Origin: Maridesulfovibrio sp.
Lineage (GTDB): Bacteria; Desulfobacterota; Desulfovibrionia; Desulfovibrionales; Desulfovibrionaceae
Length of the DNA: 64,000 bases
Direction of reading: 5' to 3'
Assembly (NCBI RefSeq): GCF_963677005.1
Contig: NZ_OY781616.1
Coordinates: forward strand, 310,001-374,000
Position numbers and translations under genes: made by a program
The notes under the pieces: model-generated
Database searches by the model: none
What the model was told of the DNA's origin: nothing
The model's input: only the letters and a program-made list of their open reading frames with translations
Shown: piece after piece, positions 36,950-46,185 of the stretch
Numbering within the stretch: position 1 is the first letter of the stretch
Layout of the letters: every line of letters starts with the position of its first letter

Positions 36950-38134
36950 TTACAAATTAAATTCCGGAAGAATTACGGCGGGAAAGAATTCCAATCCGTC
37001 AGGATACAGAACAGAGCAATCCACATGCGGAAGCTCCGTCCCGAGACGATGGCTGAACTCTCCTTCTGCGGCCCTGTTGAATGAGTTCAGTTTGGCCTCG
37101 ATTTTTTTCCTGCTTTTCAGCAGATGTGTCAGATGGCGGAGCGGTGTTCCCGGCAGTATACCGGAAGGTCCGTTTATTCCTTCTATGCGCTCATGAATCC
37201 GATTTATGAATTTCAATTTGCCCGTGTTACGGAAAAAACGCAATTGCAGGTCCGGCCATAATCCGTATCCGGCCCGGCAGTTGTTTTTGTCCGGATAAAG
37301 GGTCAGACGGGGAAGAAACCATCCTTCGCAGCCTTCAATTGCGGTTGCCTTGCGCAGGTTTTCCCATTCCCGGCTGTCCAGCCGCTCGTCCGCATCAAGA
37401 TATATGATCCAGTCTCCTGTGCAGTGTTCAAGCATGCGATTGCGCTGCGCACCGAAATTATCCGCCAGACAATGGCAGTAACCGGTTACCGGTACATGCG
37501 GGTGTCTTAGTTCCGGAGGGTGTGCGCCTTCGGGTAAATCCCAGACCAGGATGATTTCGTCCAGCCATTCCGGAAAGGATTTAATGAATGAATCAAGGTC
37601 CGGTTCATCCGGGCTGAGGATGGCGGCTGCGGAAATGGAAGGGGCTGTCGGTTTTTCCGGGAGCGGGACTGTACGCAGCCCGGAGAAAATTCGTTGCAGG
37701 GAGCGCATTGTTTCGCGTGCATGGCCTTGAAGTTCCGGGTTCAGAACCAGATGGGAGTTTTCAGCTGTGTATCCGTTTTGGAGCAGCAGCAAAAGCATGG
37801 CCCAGATTGATAAGTCCGTCAGCAGCCGGACATTACTCCGTGCGGAAAACAAATCAGGAAGGTTCTGCCTCATTTTCCGCACGTGGTCGGGAAAGGTGTC
37901 GCAGATTATCAATTCCAGATCATCCGGTTTACTCTCTGCCAGAATCTGTGCCATGTCTCCGGCGCCAAGGCCGAACAGGACAACAGCTTTTGCCCCGCGT
38001 TTTTCCGCATAATTCAGGTGACGTGCCGCCGTGCTTTCCGCCTTTTTCTGACGTGTAAACGATTCGACCTCGTCCTGCCCTCCGAGTTTGAACGCCAGCA
38101 CTTGTTCCGAGTATATTTCAAAAGGGTGGGTCAT
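36950..38134 (-). CDS. glycosyltransferase family 2 with N-terminal Rossmann-like domain
   Basis: A 394-residue protein. The first 150 residues resemble the DUF115/MptE-like Rossmann part found in motility-linked proteins (VVLFGLGAGDMAQIL, LIICDTF). Residues about 165-390 are a WaaE-type GT2 domain with AILSPDEPDLDSFIKSFPEW, DNFGAQRNRML and the metal motif DADERL (about 262). It transfers a sugar to an unknown acceptor. It overlaps the preceding GT4 gene by four bases (ATGA). Closeness to fliC-fliD-fliS suggests flagellin or surface-polysaccharide glycosylation, which is inference. Confidence 0.8.
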   Translation of the reverse strand: MTHPFEIYSEQVLAFKLGGQDEVESFTRQKKAESTAARHLNYAEKRGAKAVVLFGLGAGDMAQILAESKPDDLELIICDTFPDHVRKMRQNLPDLFSARSNVRLLTDLSIWAMLLLLLQNGYTAENSHLVLNPELQGHARETMRSLQRIFSGLRTVPLPEKPTAPSISAAAILSPDEPDLDSFIKSFPEWLDEIILVWDLPEGAHPPELRHPHVPVTGYCHCLADNFGAQRNRMLEHCTGDWIIYLDADERLDSREWENLRKATAIEGCEGWFLPRLTLYPDKNNCRAGYGLWPDLQLRFFRNTGKLKFINRIHERIEGINGPSGILPGTPLRHLTHLLKSRKKIEAKLNSFNRAAEGEFSHRLGTELPHVDCSVLYPDGLEFFPAVILPEFNL

Positions 38135-39246
38135 ATCGCACTCCGGGACTGTCCGGCTCTGCCGTCGGCCTCTTTGCGGCTCAGCAGTTCATGGTAGATT
38201 TCTCCCAGCCTGCGGGCGATATCCTGCGCCCGGAACAGGCGTGCTGCCTTTGCGCGGGCCTGTTCGCCCATGGAGTGCGCTTCTTCCGGGTGCGTGAGCA
38301 GAAAATGCACTGCCTGACCATATTCCCGAGTGTTCCGTGCGATTATGCCTGTTTTGCCGTCATCCACCAGTTCAAGCTGGGCGTTGTCCCTTAGTCCCGC
38401 GCTTGGGTGGGTTATGACCGGGAGCCCTGCCGCCATTGCCTCCGCAATGACCAGACCGAAGGATTCCCCGGTATCATTGGCATGGGCCAGAAAGCTTATT
38501 GAGTTCATGAAATCGGCGATTTCAGCATCATCCAGTACCGGCGGGAGAAAGCGGACGAATTCGGTAAGACCGTTTTCCGCAACAAATTTTTCAGCATCCG
38601 GTATTCCGCCGATAATTTTGTAGGTGAAGGGCGGCAGTTTGCGTTGTTCAACAAGGTGTTGCAGCGCGGGAAGAAAATCGTATGCAAGCCGGGACCATTT
38701 GCCCTTGTCCGCTCGGGAAATGCGCCCGAAAACATTGGTGGGGATTTTTCTTCCGGGCGGGCAGTGGGCGAGGAAGAAATCAGTATCCACAGGATTGTAG
38801 AGAACTCCGTATTTGGGAAAGCTGACCTTTATGGAATTGATTTTTTCGAATCTGGAGGCGCAGAATTCGGAAACGAAGAGGTGGCAGTCTATGAGGGCCC
38901 CTTCGGGGCTGGGATCGTGGTGTCCGAATACATTTGTTTCTACCAGCACCGGCGTTCCGGCCAGTTTGAACGGACGCAGGCTGCCGGGTTCTGTCCAGCC
39001 TGCCCGGTGCAGGTGCACAATCTGTGGCTTGAATTTTTCCAGCACTCTGAGCAGGTCCGTTCCTATATATGTATCAATGCCGGACTGGCGCAGGAGTCTG
39101 CCCCTTGGGCCGTTCACAGGTGAGTACACCGCTGTAGCGAATTGTTCCCTGTCCATATTGCAGGCAAAGGACTGCATCACTTTTTCCGTTCCGCCAGAAC
39201 CCAGCGACGGCGCGACATGGAGTACTCTGATTTTGGAATCAATCAT
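38131..39246 (-). CDS. glycosyltransferase family 4 (group 1)
   Basis: A 371-residue GT-B enzyme. The N-terminal domain begins IRVLHVAPSLGSGGTEKVM; the C-terminal donor-binding domain holds SLGLVIAEAMAAGLPVITH (here ESFGLVIAEAM, near residue 265), typical of retaining GT4 enzymes. It probably builds a surface glycan. It is first of an overlapping pair with the GT2 gene. It starts about 160 bases downstream of the fliS terminator on the same strand. Confidence 0.88.
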   Translation of the reverse strand: MIDSKIRVLHVAPSLGSGGTEKVMQSFACNMDREQFATAVYSPVNGPRGRLLRQSGIDTYIGTDLLRVLEKFKPQIVHLHRAGWTEPGSLRPFKLAGTPVLVETNVFGHHDPSPEGALIDCHLFVSEFCASRFEKINSIKVSFPKYGVLYNPVDTDFFLAHCPPGRKIPTNVFGRISRADKGKWSRLAYDFLPALQHLVEQRKLPPFTYKIIGGIPDAEKFVAENGLTEFVRFLPPVLDDAEIADFMNSISFLAHANDTGESFGLVIAEAMAAGLPVITHPSAGLRDNAQLELVDDGKTGIIARNTREYGQAVHFLLTHPEEAHSMGEQARAKAARLFRAQDIARRLGEIYHELLSRKEADGRAGQSRSAI

Positions 39247-39404
39247 GATTCAGATAAATGACAGATAAAAAAGGGTAAGTAAAGAATGTCGAACATTACC
39301 GGTTTGTTTCGTATTTTTCAGAAGCTCCCCCATGCAGGACGAGTCTTTTCGGTTATGCAGCAGGTCTTTTAGAAGAGCCTGTTCACAGGGAAAAGTGCTA
39401 CAAA

Positions 39405-39434
39405 TTGAAAAACCCCTGCATGAACAGGGGTTTT
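39405..39434 (-). terminator. terminator after fliS
   Basis: The stem AAAACCCCTG / CAGGGGTTTT with a six-base loop; on the - strand it is followed by TTCAATTTG. Confidence 0.8.
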
Positions 39435-39464
39435 GTCTTCCAATTTATCAGGAGGATCTCGGGC

Positions 39465-40007
39465 CTATACGCTTCCGTATGCATTGGCAGCCTTTTTCAG
39501 CCTCATGGCGTTTGGTGCAGGCATGCCGGGCTGCGGGGTGGGCATTGAGTAGTTTCGTGTATCTGCGAAACTGCGGTTAATGTTGACCGAACCGCTGCTG
39601 GGAGTGGACTGGCTTTCAATCGGAACAGCCGCCTGTGCTTCCGCGGTAGGTATAATTTCCCGATAAGCGGAAGCTATGCCATCGATGATCTTTATTACAT
39701 CATCTATCTTTTTTGTGTCCATCTTAAGGTTGGCCTGCAGCAACTGCGTGTTGCAGAAGAGATACAGATGGCTCAGGTTTTCAGCGAGTTCTCCGCCTTT
39801 TTCCTTGTTCAGGCTGGAAGTCAGTTCGGAAATGACCTCTATCGCCTTGGAAATGAGAATGCCTTTGGCTGCGTAGTCCTTTTCATCTATTTTTACCTTG
39901 GCCTGTTTCATGAACTTGATGGCCGCATCGTAAAGCATGATGAGGAGTTCACCCTTGGAAGTGGTGTGGATCTGAGTTGAGAGATAGGCTTGTGCTGCTC
40001 TTTGCAT
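39465..40007 (-). CDS. fliS: flagellar export chaperone FliS with long C-terminal tail
   Basis: A 180-residue protein. The first 125 residues form the FliS four-helix bundle (AAQAYLSTQIHTTSKGELLIMLYDAAI...), which binds flagellin C termini in the cytoplasm and delivers them to the export gate. Ordinary FliS is about 125-135 residues; here about 50 extra Pro/Ser/Asn-rich residues follow and end AANAYGSV. It lies 74 bases after fliD and before a terminator, so it closes the fliD-fliS unit. Confidence 0.92.
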   Translation of the reverse strand: MQRAAQAYLSTQIHTTSKGELLIMLYDAAIKFMKQAKVKIDEKDYAAKGILISKAIEVISELTSSLNKEKGGELAENLSHLYLFCNTQLLQANLKMDTKKIDDVIKIIDGIASAYREIIPTAEAQAAVPIESQSTPSSGSVNINRSFADTRNYSMPTPQPGMPAPNAMRLKKAANAYGSV

Positions 40008-40081
40008 ATATTTTATCCTCCTGAGTTACTGATCGGCAGGGTTTTACGGAACCTTAGGGTTAAAAGTGATTTATTTTAACC

Positions 40082-41815
40082 TTAACTCTTTGTGAGCTCG
40101 TTGATGCTGGAAACAAGAGAAGTCTGCTGTCTCTGGTATTGCCCGAGCAGGGTGTCCAGACGGGAATATCTTTCCTTGAGCATCTTTTCCTTGTTCGAAA
40201 CGCGCCTTTCCTCCCTCTCTATCTTTTTATCGATATTATCCATGATGTCATTGTAGTTGTCCTCAAGGATATTGAGTGGGCCCTGCTCGCTCAACATATC
40301 ACCCAGTGCCTTTACCATCTCGCCGGTTTTACCGAGCTTGAGGTATACGTTGATGGCATCGGAGGCGCTGCTGTTGGAATTGCCGTATGTGCCGTCCGCA
40401 TGATTTTCAACCCGGATAGCCATACCTGCAGCAGCTGTTCCGGCAGCAGCGGTTATTTCCCATGTGCTCGGGTTGACGCTGGCAGTCTGTCCGTTGATTG
40501 TGGCTGATACGAGGGATCCGCCGGATACCTCGTACTGAATATTATATTCACCCGGCTGCGTTGTCCCGGTAATACATGACAGATATTGAACATTAGGGGA
40601 CGAACTGCTGCCCGCATAGTTCGCGGCGAAAAGCATGGCAACGGCGGTAGGATCCTCATCGAGAGCCTTGTTCAACTCGTCGGTATCGAGTTCCAGAAGA
40701 CCCATGTTCGGGCCGTCAGAATCGGCATTGGTCAATATTCCAAGCTGGGCGAGTGAGGAAAATATATCGCCGGAAGTGGTTCCGTCCGGGTTTTCGGTGT
40801 ACCATCCGAAACCGAGCCCGCGACTGGATATGATATCCTTAAGTCTCTGGCCGACAAGCAGTTCAACCCCGTAGTTACCTGTGAGGATGGAGCCTTCCGC
40901 GTTGTCTGAATTGGTCGTGATGGCGGTCATATCCTTGATCATCGATCGTATTTCGTTGTTGATATCAACGAAATTCTGGATGTTTTCCTTAATCCCTTCA
41001 TTGTCGACCGTTATTCCGACCGTGATCGGTGATCCGGCCGGTGTTGTGTTTTTCAGATTTAAGGTCAGGCCGTCAATTACGTCATCTATGCTGTTGGTAT
41101 CTCTTTCAATCCAATAGTCAGCAATGTATGGATAACCATCAACTTTAATTTGTGAATTGACAGCGTGCTGCGAGTGGATAAGGTTCCCGTCCGGGAAAAT
41201 CATTCCCGATGTATTCGATATGACAATTCTATGGTCGGCCCCTAGATCAAGGCCGTAAATCTGCAGATGGTAAAGGTCTCCATCATTAATGGTGGAAGCT
41301 CTGATTTTATCTCTGGTATCAGCATGGTTGTTGATCATGGTGATGAATCCCTGCAGGGTGGTACCGGCAGGAATATTGCTGAGAGTCACAGACTCTCCAC
41401 CGTAAGAAAAAGTAAAGGTACCTGTATTACTGAAAATTACTTCTGTGTTTGTTGATGTTCCGAAATAGCCTACCAACTGGTCATTCTGTGCCAACTGGTT
41501 GATTTCAACTGTGTGTGAGGTGACGATTGCCTGGCTGTCTGCGGTTGCAGTGAGACTGTCGGAATTGGAACTGGACACCGCCTTGGTCATGAATTCGTCA
41601 AGGGTGTCTATGGACTTAAGGGTGGTCTGCAGGGAAAGTAATTTTGTCTCAAGTTCCTGAAAATTTTCTACTTTGGTTTCCCAAGAGGACTTCCAGCTTT
41701 CAAGCCTGTTGATATGCACACGCTCGAGCTTGATCAGACCATCGATCATGGTGCCGAAGTCTGTTCCCGAGCCGAGTCCGGCAAAACTGATATTTCCTGA
41801 GGTGTAATCAGACAT
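40082..41815 (-). CDS. fliD: flagellar filament cap protein FliD
   Basis: A 577-residue hook-associated protein 2. The FliD N domain is at about residues 8-105 (FAGLGSGTDFGTMIDGLIKLE), hypervariable domains follow, and the FliD C domain is at about 270-560, ending in a coiled coil (KIEREERRVSNKEKMLKERY). It caps the filament and folds flagellin. ATG 41815 is chosen because CCCGGAGAA lies just upstream. A near-consensus sigma-54 promoter lies 52 bases upstream. Confidence 0.93.
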   Translation of the reverse strand: MSDYTSGNISFAGLGSGTDFGTMIDGLIKLERVHINRLESWKSSWETKVENFQELETKLLSLQTTLKSIDTLDEFMTKAVSSSNSDSLTATADSQAIVTSHTVEINQLAQNDQLVGYFGTSTNTEVIFSNTGTFTFSYGGESVTLSNIPAGTTLQGFITMINNHADTRDKIRASTINDGDLYHLQIYGLDLGADHRIVISNTSGMIFPDGNLIHSQHAVNSQIKVDGYPYIADYWIERDTNSIDDVIDGLTLNLKNTTPAGSPITVGITVDNEGIKENIQNFVDINNEIRSMIKDMTAITTNSDNAEGSILTGNYGVELLVGQRLKDIISSRGLGFGWYTENPDGTTSGDIFSSLAQLGILTNADSDGPNMGLLELDTDELNKALDEDPTAVAMLFAANYAGSSSSPNVQYLSCITGTTQPGEYNIQYEVSGGSLVSATINGQTASVNPSTWEITAAAGTAAAGMAIRVENHADGTYGNSNSSASDAINVYLKLGKTGEMVKALGDMLSEQGPLNILEDNYNDIMDNIDKKIEREERRVSNKEKMLKERYSRLDTLLGQYQRQQTSLVSSINELTKS

Positions 41816-41866
41816 AATTTTCTCCGGGAACAATTTTCCCTGAAAGTTAAGTTCACCTCAATTTTT

Positions 41867-41881
41867 GCAAAGATAGTGCCA
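41867..41881 (-). promoter_or_regulatory. fliD: sigma-54 promoter of fliD
   Basis: On the - strand TGGCAC-TATCT-TTGCA, with GG and GC separated by exactly ten bases. It matches the sigma-54 consensus at every key position and lies between the fliC terminator and fliD. Confidence 0.75.
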
Positions 41882-41885
41882 GTAG

Positions 41886-41921
41886 CGGAAAAGCCGGGCC
41901 GAATATTTCGGACCCGGCTCT
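41886..41921 (-). terminator. terminator after fliC
   Basis: An 11-bp stem AGCCGGGCCGA with TCGGACCCGGCT (one bulged base); on the - strand it is followed by TTTCCGC. Confidence 0.7.
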
Positions 41922-41957
41922 TCTTTGAATCATCCGACCTTTTCAGCGTAGCGGCGG

Positions 41958-42839
41958 TTAGCCGATAAGCTGCATTGCCATTCTGGGCATGCTGTTGGCC
42001 TGAGACAGCATTGCTACCGCAGACTGGGTCAGAATCTGGTTTCTGGTGAATTCGGTCATTTCGGTCGCAACATCCACGTCGGAGATGCGGGATTCGGATG
42101 CCTGTACGTTTTCGGCCTGGATGGACAGGTTGGTAATGGTGTTTTCCAGCCTGTTCTGCAGGGCACCGAGGTTTGCACGGATCTTGTCCTTGGAAATGAT
42201 CGCATTGTTCAGCTTGTCCAGAGACTGCTGTGCCAGTTCCTGGGTGGAGATGGAGTTGCCTGCGGCAAGACCGACACCCAGTGCTGAAGCGGTAGAAGTG
42301 TCAATGGAAACATAGTAGTAGTCTTCTGCGGAGTCGTTACCGGCACCAAAGTGAACCTTGACCGGACCAGTAGAGGTCAAACCGGAGCCGTCGTGCGCAG
42401 AACTCTGACCTGAAATGTTACCATTGAGCAGGTGGATTCCGTTAAAGTCAGTTGCGTTGGCAATACGGGTGATTTCCGAAGCCATGGCCTGATACTCGGA
42501 ATCGATGATCAGACGCTGGTCGGAGTTGTAGGTACCCGTTGCGGCCTGGGTTGCGAGTTCCTTCATACGGATGAGCTTTTCATCGATGACGCCCAGAGCG
42601 CCGTCAGCGGTCTGGATCATGGAAATCGCATCGTTGGCGTTGCGGATGCCCTGGTTAAGGGACTTAATGTCCGCTCTCATGAGTTCGCGAATTGCGAGAC
42701 CGGCGGCGTCGTCAGCTGCGGTACCGACACGAAGACCTGAAGACAGGCGACGGGTTGATACTCCAAGGTTGCTGTACGAATCCTGCAGATTGCGGGTCGC
42801 ATTCATTGCCATCAAGTTGTGGTTAATTACTAAAGACAT
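41958..42839 (-). CDS. fliC: flagellin
   Basis: A 293-residue flagellin. The conserved N domain (residues 1-140, MSLVINHNLMAMNATRNL start, LSSGLRVGTAADDAAGLAI) and C domain (about 210-293, ending MPRMAMQLIG) flank a short variable middle, so it is a compact filament subunit. AAGGAGGAAAG precedes the ATG at 42839. It is transcribed alone from a sigma-28 type promoter and ends at its own terminator before fliD. Confidence 0.95.
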   Translation of the reverse strand: MSLVINHNLMAMNATRNLQDSYSNLGVSTRRLSSGLRVGTAADDAAGLAIRELMRADIKSLNQGIRNANDAISMIQTADGALGVIDEKLIRMKELATQAATGTYNSDQRLIIDSEYQAMASEITRIANATDFNGIHLLNGNISGQSSAHDGSGLTSTGPVKVHFGAGNDSAEDYYYVSIDTSTASALGVGLAAGNSISTQELAQQSLDKLNNAIISKDKIRANLGALQNRLENTITNLSIQAENVQASESRISDVDVATEMTEFTRNQILTQSAVAMLSQANSMPRMAMQLIG

Positions 42840-42935
42840 GCTTTCCTCCTTGAAAGTGATGCTTGGCTTCCTTGCCAAAAAACTTGCCTTGTAGACCCAA
42901 GGTTCACAAAGCTATCTGGTCCTTCTTTGCTTTTC

Positions 42936-42962
42936 TGATCGTCTGTTGTTTAGATATCTTTA
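42936..42962 (-). promoter_or_regulatory. fliC: sigma-28 (FliA) promoter of fliC
   Basis: On the - strand TAAAGATA, an 11-base spacer, GACGATCA. The FliA consensus is TAAAGTTT-N11-GCCGATAA. Predicted leader about 90 bases. Confidence 0.7.
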
Positions 42963-42993
42963 TGGTAGAGAAAGAAAAAAGTGTTTGTTAATG

Positions 42994-43028
42994 AAAAAAG
43001 GGACCTCCGTTTATGGAGATCCCTTTTT
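42994..43028 (-). terminator. terminator after tsaB
   Basis: An A/T-flanked stem AAAAAGGGA..CTCC / GGAG..TCCCTTTTT; on the - strand TTTTTTC follows. It ends the cdsA-dxr-rseP-tsaB unit before the fliC promoter. Confidence 0.75.
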
Positions 43029-43054
43029 AAAGAATTAATTTTTATAAAAAACAA

Positions 43055-43867
43055 TCAATGAGGCGTAACGTGGGCAAGTATGCGTTTTGCCTCATCCAGT
43101 GAGATTCCTCTTTTGCCGGTTATCGCTTCGAGGTTTTCCTCGGCATCCGATCCGCGCAGGTACATGGGTACAGGCATGATCCGGCTGTAATCGGCGTGAT
43201 TGGCTGCCAGAATGATGTCTTCCGGGTCCGGTGTATTGAATTGTTTCGGGAGAGCTTTGAGTTGTGGGTTATCCTCAAGAAATCCATCGAAGAAATTGCT
43301 GTTCTTAATGATTCCGGTTCCGGTCACAGCCGCCAGCTTCTGCTTGTATGAAGTAATGATTTCTGCTGCCTCCTGCACTGTTACGGGCAGGGGCGGGGTA
43401 ATGGGCGAGGGTGTGCATTCTTCAGATGAGGACATTGATTCAAAGCCCTGCAGGTATACCTGCATTCTGCGTGAGTGCGTAATTGTCCACACCGGTAGAC
43501 CGCTGGCCAGAGCTGCTCCTCTTGCCAGTATCGGCAGATACTCCATGCCTGCTATTATTCCGTTGCTCCCGGCAATGAGCCCGGCTGCGGCCGAGAAGGT
43601 CAGCCTCAGTCCGGTGAAGCTGCCCGGACCGGAAATCAGGGCTATCCGTTTAATGTCTTCCGGAACGAATCCGAAAAGGTTCAGGGAATCCCGGATTGAC
43701 GGAATCATGAAATTGACGGAGCGCCCCGGTACGATAAGAGTTTTTGTCTCAAGCAGGGAGTAGGGCTCGCTTTCGTCTTCACGCCGGGCGAGTATGATCT
43801 GCAGGGTTTCCTCGGTGCCGTTGATGGCCAGCAGCAGGTCCGGTTTTTCGTCACAAAAGAAATTCAT
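43055..43867 (-). CDS. tsaB: tRNA t6A-modification protein TsaB
   Basis: A 270-residue ASKHA-fold protein. The N-terminal part has LLLAINGTEETLQI and the diagnostic ISGPGSFTGLRLTFSAAAGL (about residues 78-97). TsaB pairs with TsaD to attach threonylcarbamoyl to A37 of ANN-decoding tRNAs. Its ATG follows the rseP stop with no gap, so it is the last gene of cdsA-dxr-rseP-tsaB. The C-terminal half is divergent, as usual for the family. Confidence 0.88.
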   Translation of the reverse strand: MNFFCDEKPDLLLAINGTEETLQIILARREDESEPYSLLETKTLIVPGRSVNFMIPSIRDSLNLFGFVPEDIKRIALISGPGSFTGLRLTFSAAAGLIAGSNGIIAGMEYLPILARGAALASGLPVWTITHSRRMQVYLQGFESMSSSEECTPSPITPPLPVTVQEAAEIITSYKQKLAAVTGTGIIKNSNFFDGFLEDNPQLKALPKQFNTPDPEDIILAANHADYSRIMPVPMYLRGSDAEENLEAITGKRGISLDEAKRILAHVTPH

Positions 43868-44935
43868 CTATTTTAATACTTCACGGGTCAGGTCATTGAT
43901 TATGGCGAATGTCATCAGGCAAAGCAGGAATATCAGACCTGCTTTGGTGGCAACGGCCTGCAGTTTTTCATTCAGCGGACGGCGCATCACAGTCTCTATG
44001 CCGAAGAAGAGCAGGTGTCCTCCGTCAAGGACCGGGATGGGCAAAAGGTTCAAAAGCCCCAGGTTGATGCTGATGAAAGCGGTAAACTGCAACAGTTGCA
44101 GCAGTCCGCGTTCCGATTGCTGTTTGATGGCCTGGGCGATCATTATGGGACCGCCTATGGAGTCCATGGGCACCACTCGCTCGACCATTTTCACGATGCT
44201 GGTGCAGATGAGTCTTGTCACGCTCCAGGTCTGTTCCGCCGCAGCAACTGCTCCGGAAATTCCGTCCAGTTTCAGGGTCTTGGATTCTCCGGAGGCGATG
44301 ATCCCGACAACCGGACGGCGAATTGTTTCGCCGAAGATGTTTTTCAGTTCCTGAACCTGCGGTCTGATGACTATATTCAGTTCCCTGCCGTCACGATTGA
44401 TGACGAAATCAAGGCTGTCGGTGGTGCTGCTCTGTATGGTCTGGGCAAGGTCTGACCAGAAAATTATGTTCTTGCCGTCTATTGAAAGAACCGTGTCCCC
44501 TTCCTGCAGTCCGGCAGCGAGAGCCGGGCTTTCAGGCTGGAGTTTACCCACTTCGGGAGCAAGTCCCATCTGTCCGTGGGTCAGGATGATTATCCAGAAG
44601 ATGAGCCATGCCAGCAGAAAGTTGAACAAGGGGCCTGCTGCCACTACAATCATGCGGTGCCACGGCGGACGTCCCATGAAAAGCTCTTTTTCCTCAAATC
44701 CGCTGTCTTCTGTAGTGTCTCTCTCCTCTCCGGCCAGGCTTACGTAGCCCCCCAGAGGGATAAGCGAGAGTCTGTAGTTGGTACTTCCCCATGTTATTCC
44801 GGCAAGACGCGGCCCGAATCCCAGAGAAAAGGTCTTGACCCCGATCCCCAGCATTCTTGCCGCGAGGAAATGTCCAAGTTCATGGAAAAAAATCAAGCCT
44901 CCGAGGACCAGGATAAAATCTAGTATCCACGTCAT
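43868..44935 (-). CDS. rseP: RIP metalloprotease RseP (site-2 protease)
   Basis: A 355-residue inner-membrane zinc protease with the active site FFHELGHFLAARMLG (about residues 19-33) in the first helix, a PDZ domain (about 115-190, PALAAGLQEGDTVLSI) and the second metal motif NLLPIPVLDGGHLLF (about 300). It cleaves membrane-bound anti-sigma factors or signal-peptide remnants. One PDZ domain rather than two. It sits in the conserved dxr-rseP order, nine bases after dxr. Confidence 0.93.
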   Translation of the reverse strand: MTWILDFILVLGGLIFFHELGHFLAARMLGIGVKTFSLGFGPRLAGITWGSTNYRLSLIPLGGYVSLAGEERDTTEDSGFEEKELFMGRPPWHRMIVVAAGPLFNFLLAWLIFWIIILTHGQMGLAPEVGKLQPESPALAAGLQEGDTVLSIDGKNIIFWSDLAQTIQSSTTDSLDFVINRDGRELNIVIRPQVQELKNIFGETIRRPVVGIIASGESKTLKLDGISGAVAAAEQTWSVTRLICTSIVKMVERVVPMDSIGGPIMIAQAIKQQSERGLLQLLQFTAFISINLGLLNLLPIPVLDGGHLLFFGIETVMRRPLNEKLQAVATKAGLIFLLCLMTFAIINDLTREVLK

Positions 44936-44944
44936 TGCATTTCC

Positions 44945-46147
44945 TTAAATAATCGATGCAGTTACGTCACGCCTTGTTTTGGCGTCCAATTCCAGTACCG
45001 ATCCGGCTTCTTCCACATTGCAGCCGGGATGCGCATCAAGGGCCTTCCCGATTATTGAGGGAATGTCGGTAAAGCCGATTTTTTCCTTTAAGAACAGATC
45101 AACAGCCACTTCGTTGGCCGCGTTCAGCACAATGGGATGGCTCTGCCCGGCTGAAAATGCATCTGCTGCATGTTTGAGGCAGGGAAAGACATCAAGGTCC
45201 GGTTTTTCAAAGGTCAGGGTTCCGACTTCCGCAAGGTTGAGCTTCTTCAGTTCAAGAGGAACACGTTTCGGGAAGCACATGCAGTAGGCTATGGGAATCT
45301 GCATGTCCGGAAGGCCGAGGTGCCCCAGTTGTGATCCATCCACATATTCGACCAGCGAGTGAATTATGGACTGCGGGTGCACTACCACATCCACCTGTTC
45401 CGGCGGAAGTCCGTACAGATGGCATGCCTCGATGAATTCAAGCCCCTTGTTCATGAGCGTTGCGGAATCGATGCTGATTTTTGCGCCCATGTCCCAGTTA
45501 GGGTGGGCCAGTGCCTGATCGCGGGTCACGGTCTTGAGAAATTCCTTTGTTCTGCCGCGGAAAGGTCCGCCGGATGCCGTAAGTATGAGTCTGCTTACTT
45601 CATCTGCACTGTGTCCGGCCAGTCCCTGAAACAGGGCGTTGTGTTCGGAGTCGACAGGAAGGATCACCGCGCCGGTGCGCTTGCAGGCTTCGCGGATGAT
45701 GTGTCCGCCCAGCACAAGGGATTCCTTGTTGGCGAGCGCGATCATTTTGCCTTTTTCGGCAGCGGCCAGAGTCGGTTCGAATCCGGCAGCTCCAACTATG
45801 GAAGAGAGCACCATGGTCACTTCATCCAGAGATGCCAGTGTGATGTACGCTTCCGGGCCGGTCAGTATTTCCGGTTCGTATCCGGCAGGCAGCATGCTTT
45901 TCAGTTCGCGGGCTGTTTCTTCAGTGAGAACTGCCAGATAGTCCGGACGGTGTTCGGCAGCCTGTTCGGAAAGGAGTTTTGCGTTCCTTGCTCCTGCCAG
46001 CGCTTTTATCCTGAACAGGTCCGGGTGTTGTTTGATGACTTTGAGGGTGCTTGTTCCTATGGAACCTGTACTGCCCAGAATGGAAACCGTTCTGGGAAAT
46101 TCCGGCAGTTCCGCTGTTACCGGCCAGGGTGAAATGTATGTCTGCAA
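44945..46147 (-). CDS. dxr: 1-deoxy-D-xylulose 5-phosphate reductoisomerase
   Basis: A 400-residue enzyme of the MEP isoprenoid pathway; it converts DXP to MEP with NADPH. The N-terminal Rossmann motif is VSILGSTGSIGTSTL; ALANKESLVLGG and the metal/substrate loop SASGGPFRGRTKEFL and MGAKISIDSATLMNKGLE follow. The start is TTG 46147, giving the normal family length; the frame stays open upstream inside cdsA, but that part is not DXR. It starts 38 bases after the cdsA stop. Confidence 0.92.
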   Translation of the reverse strand: MQTYISPWPVTAELPEFPRTVSILGSTGSIGTSTLKVIKQHPDLFRIKALAGARNAKLLSEQAAEHRPDYLAVLTEETARELKSMLPAGYEPEILTGPEAYITLASLDEVTMVLSSIVGAAGFEPTLAAAEKGKMIALANKESLVLGGHIIREACKRTGAVILPVDSEHNALFQGLAGHSADEVSRLILTASGGPFRGRTKEFLKTVTRDQALAHPNWDMGAKISIDSATLMNKGLEFIEACHLYGLPPEQVDVVVHPQSIIHSLVEYVDGSQLGHLGLPDMQIPIAYCMCFPKRVPLELKKLNLAEVGTLTFEKPDLDVFPCLKHAADAFSAGQSHPIVLNAANEVAVDLFLKEKIGFTDIPSIIGKALDAHPGCNVEEAGSVLELDAKTRRDVTASII

Positions 46148-46185
46148 CTTATGTTTCCGTTTTTGTTTGGAGCTGTTCTGCTCAG

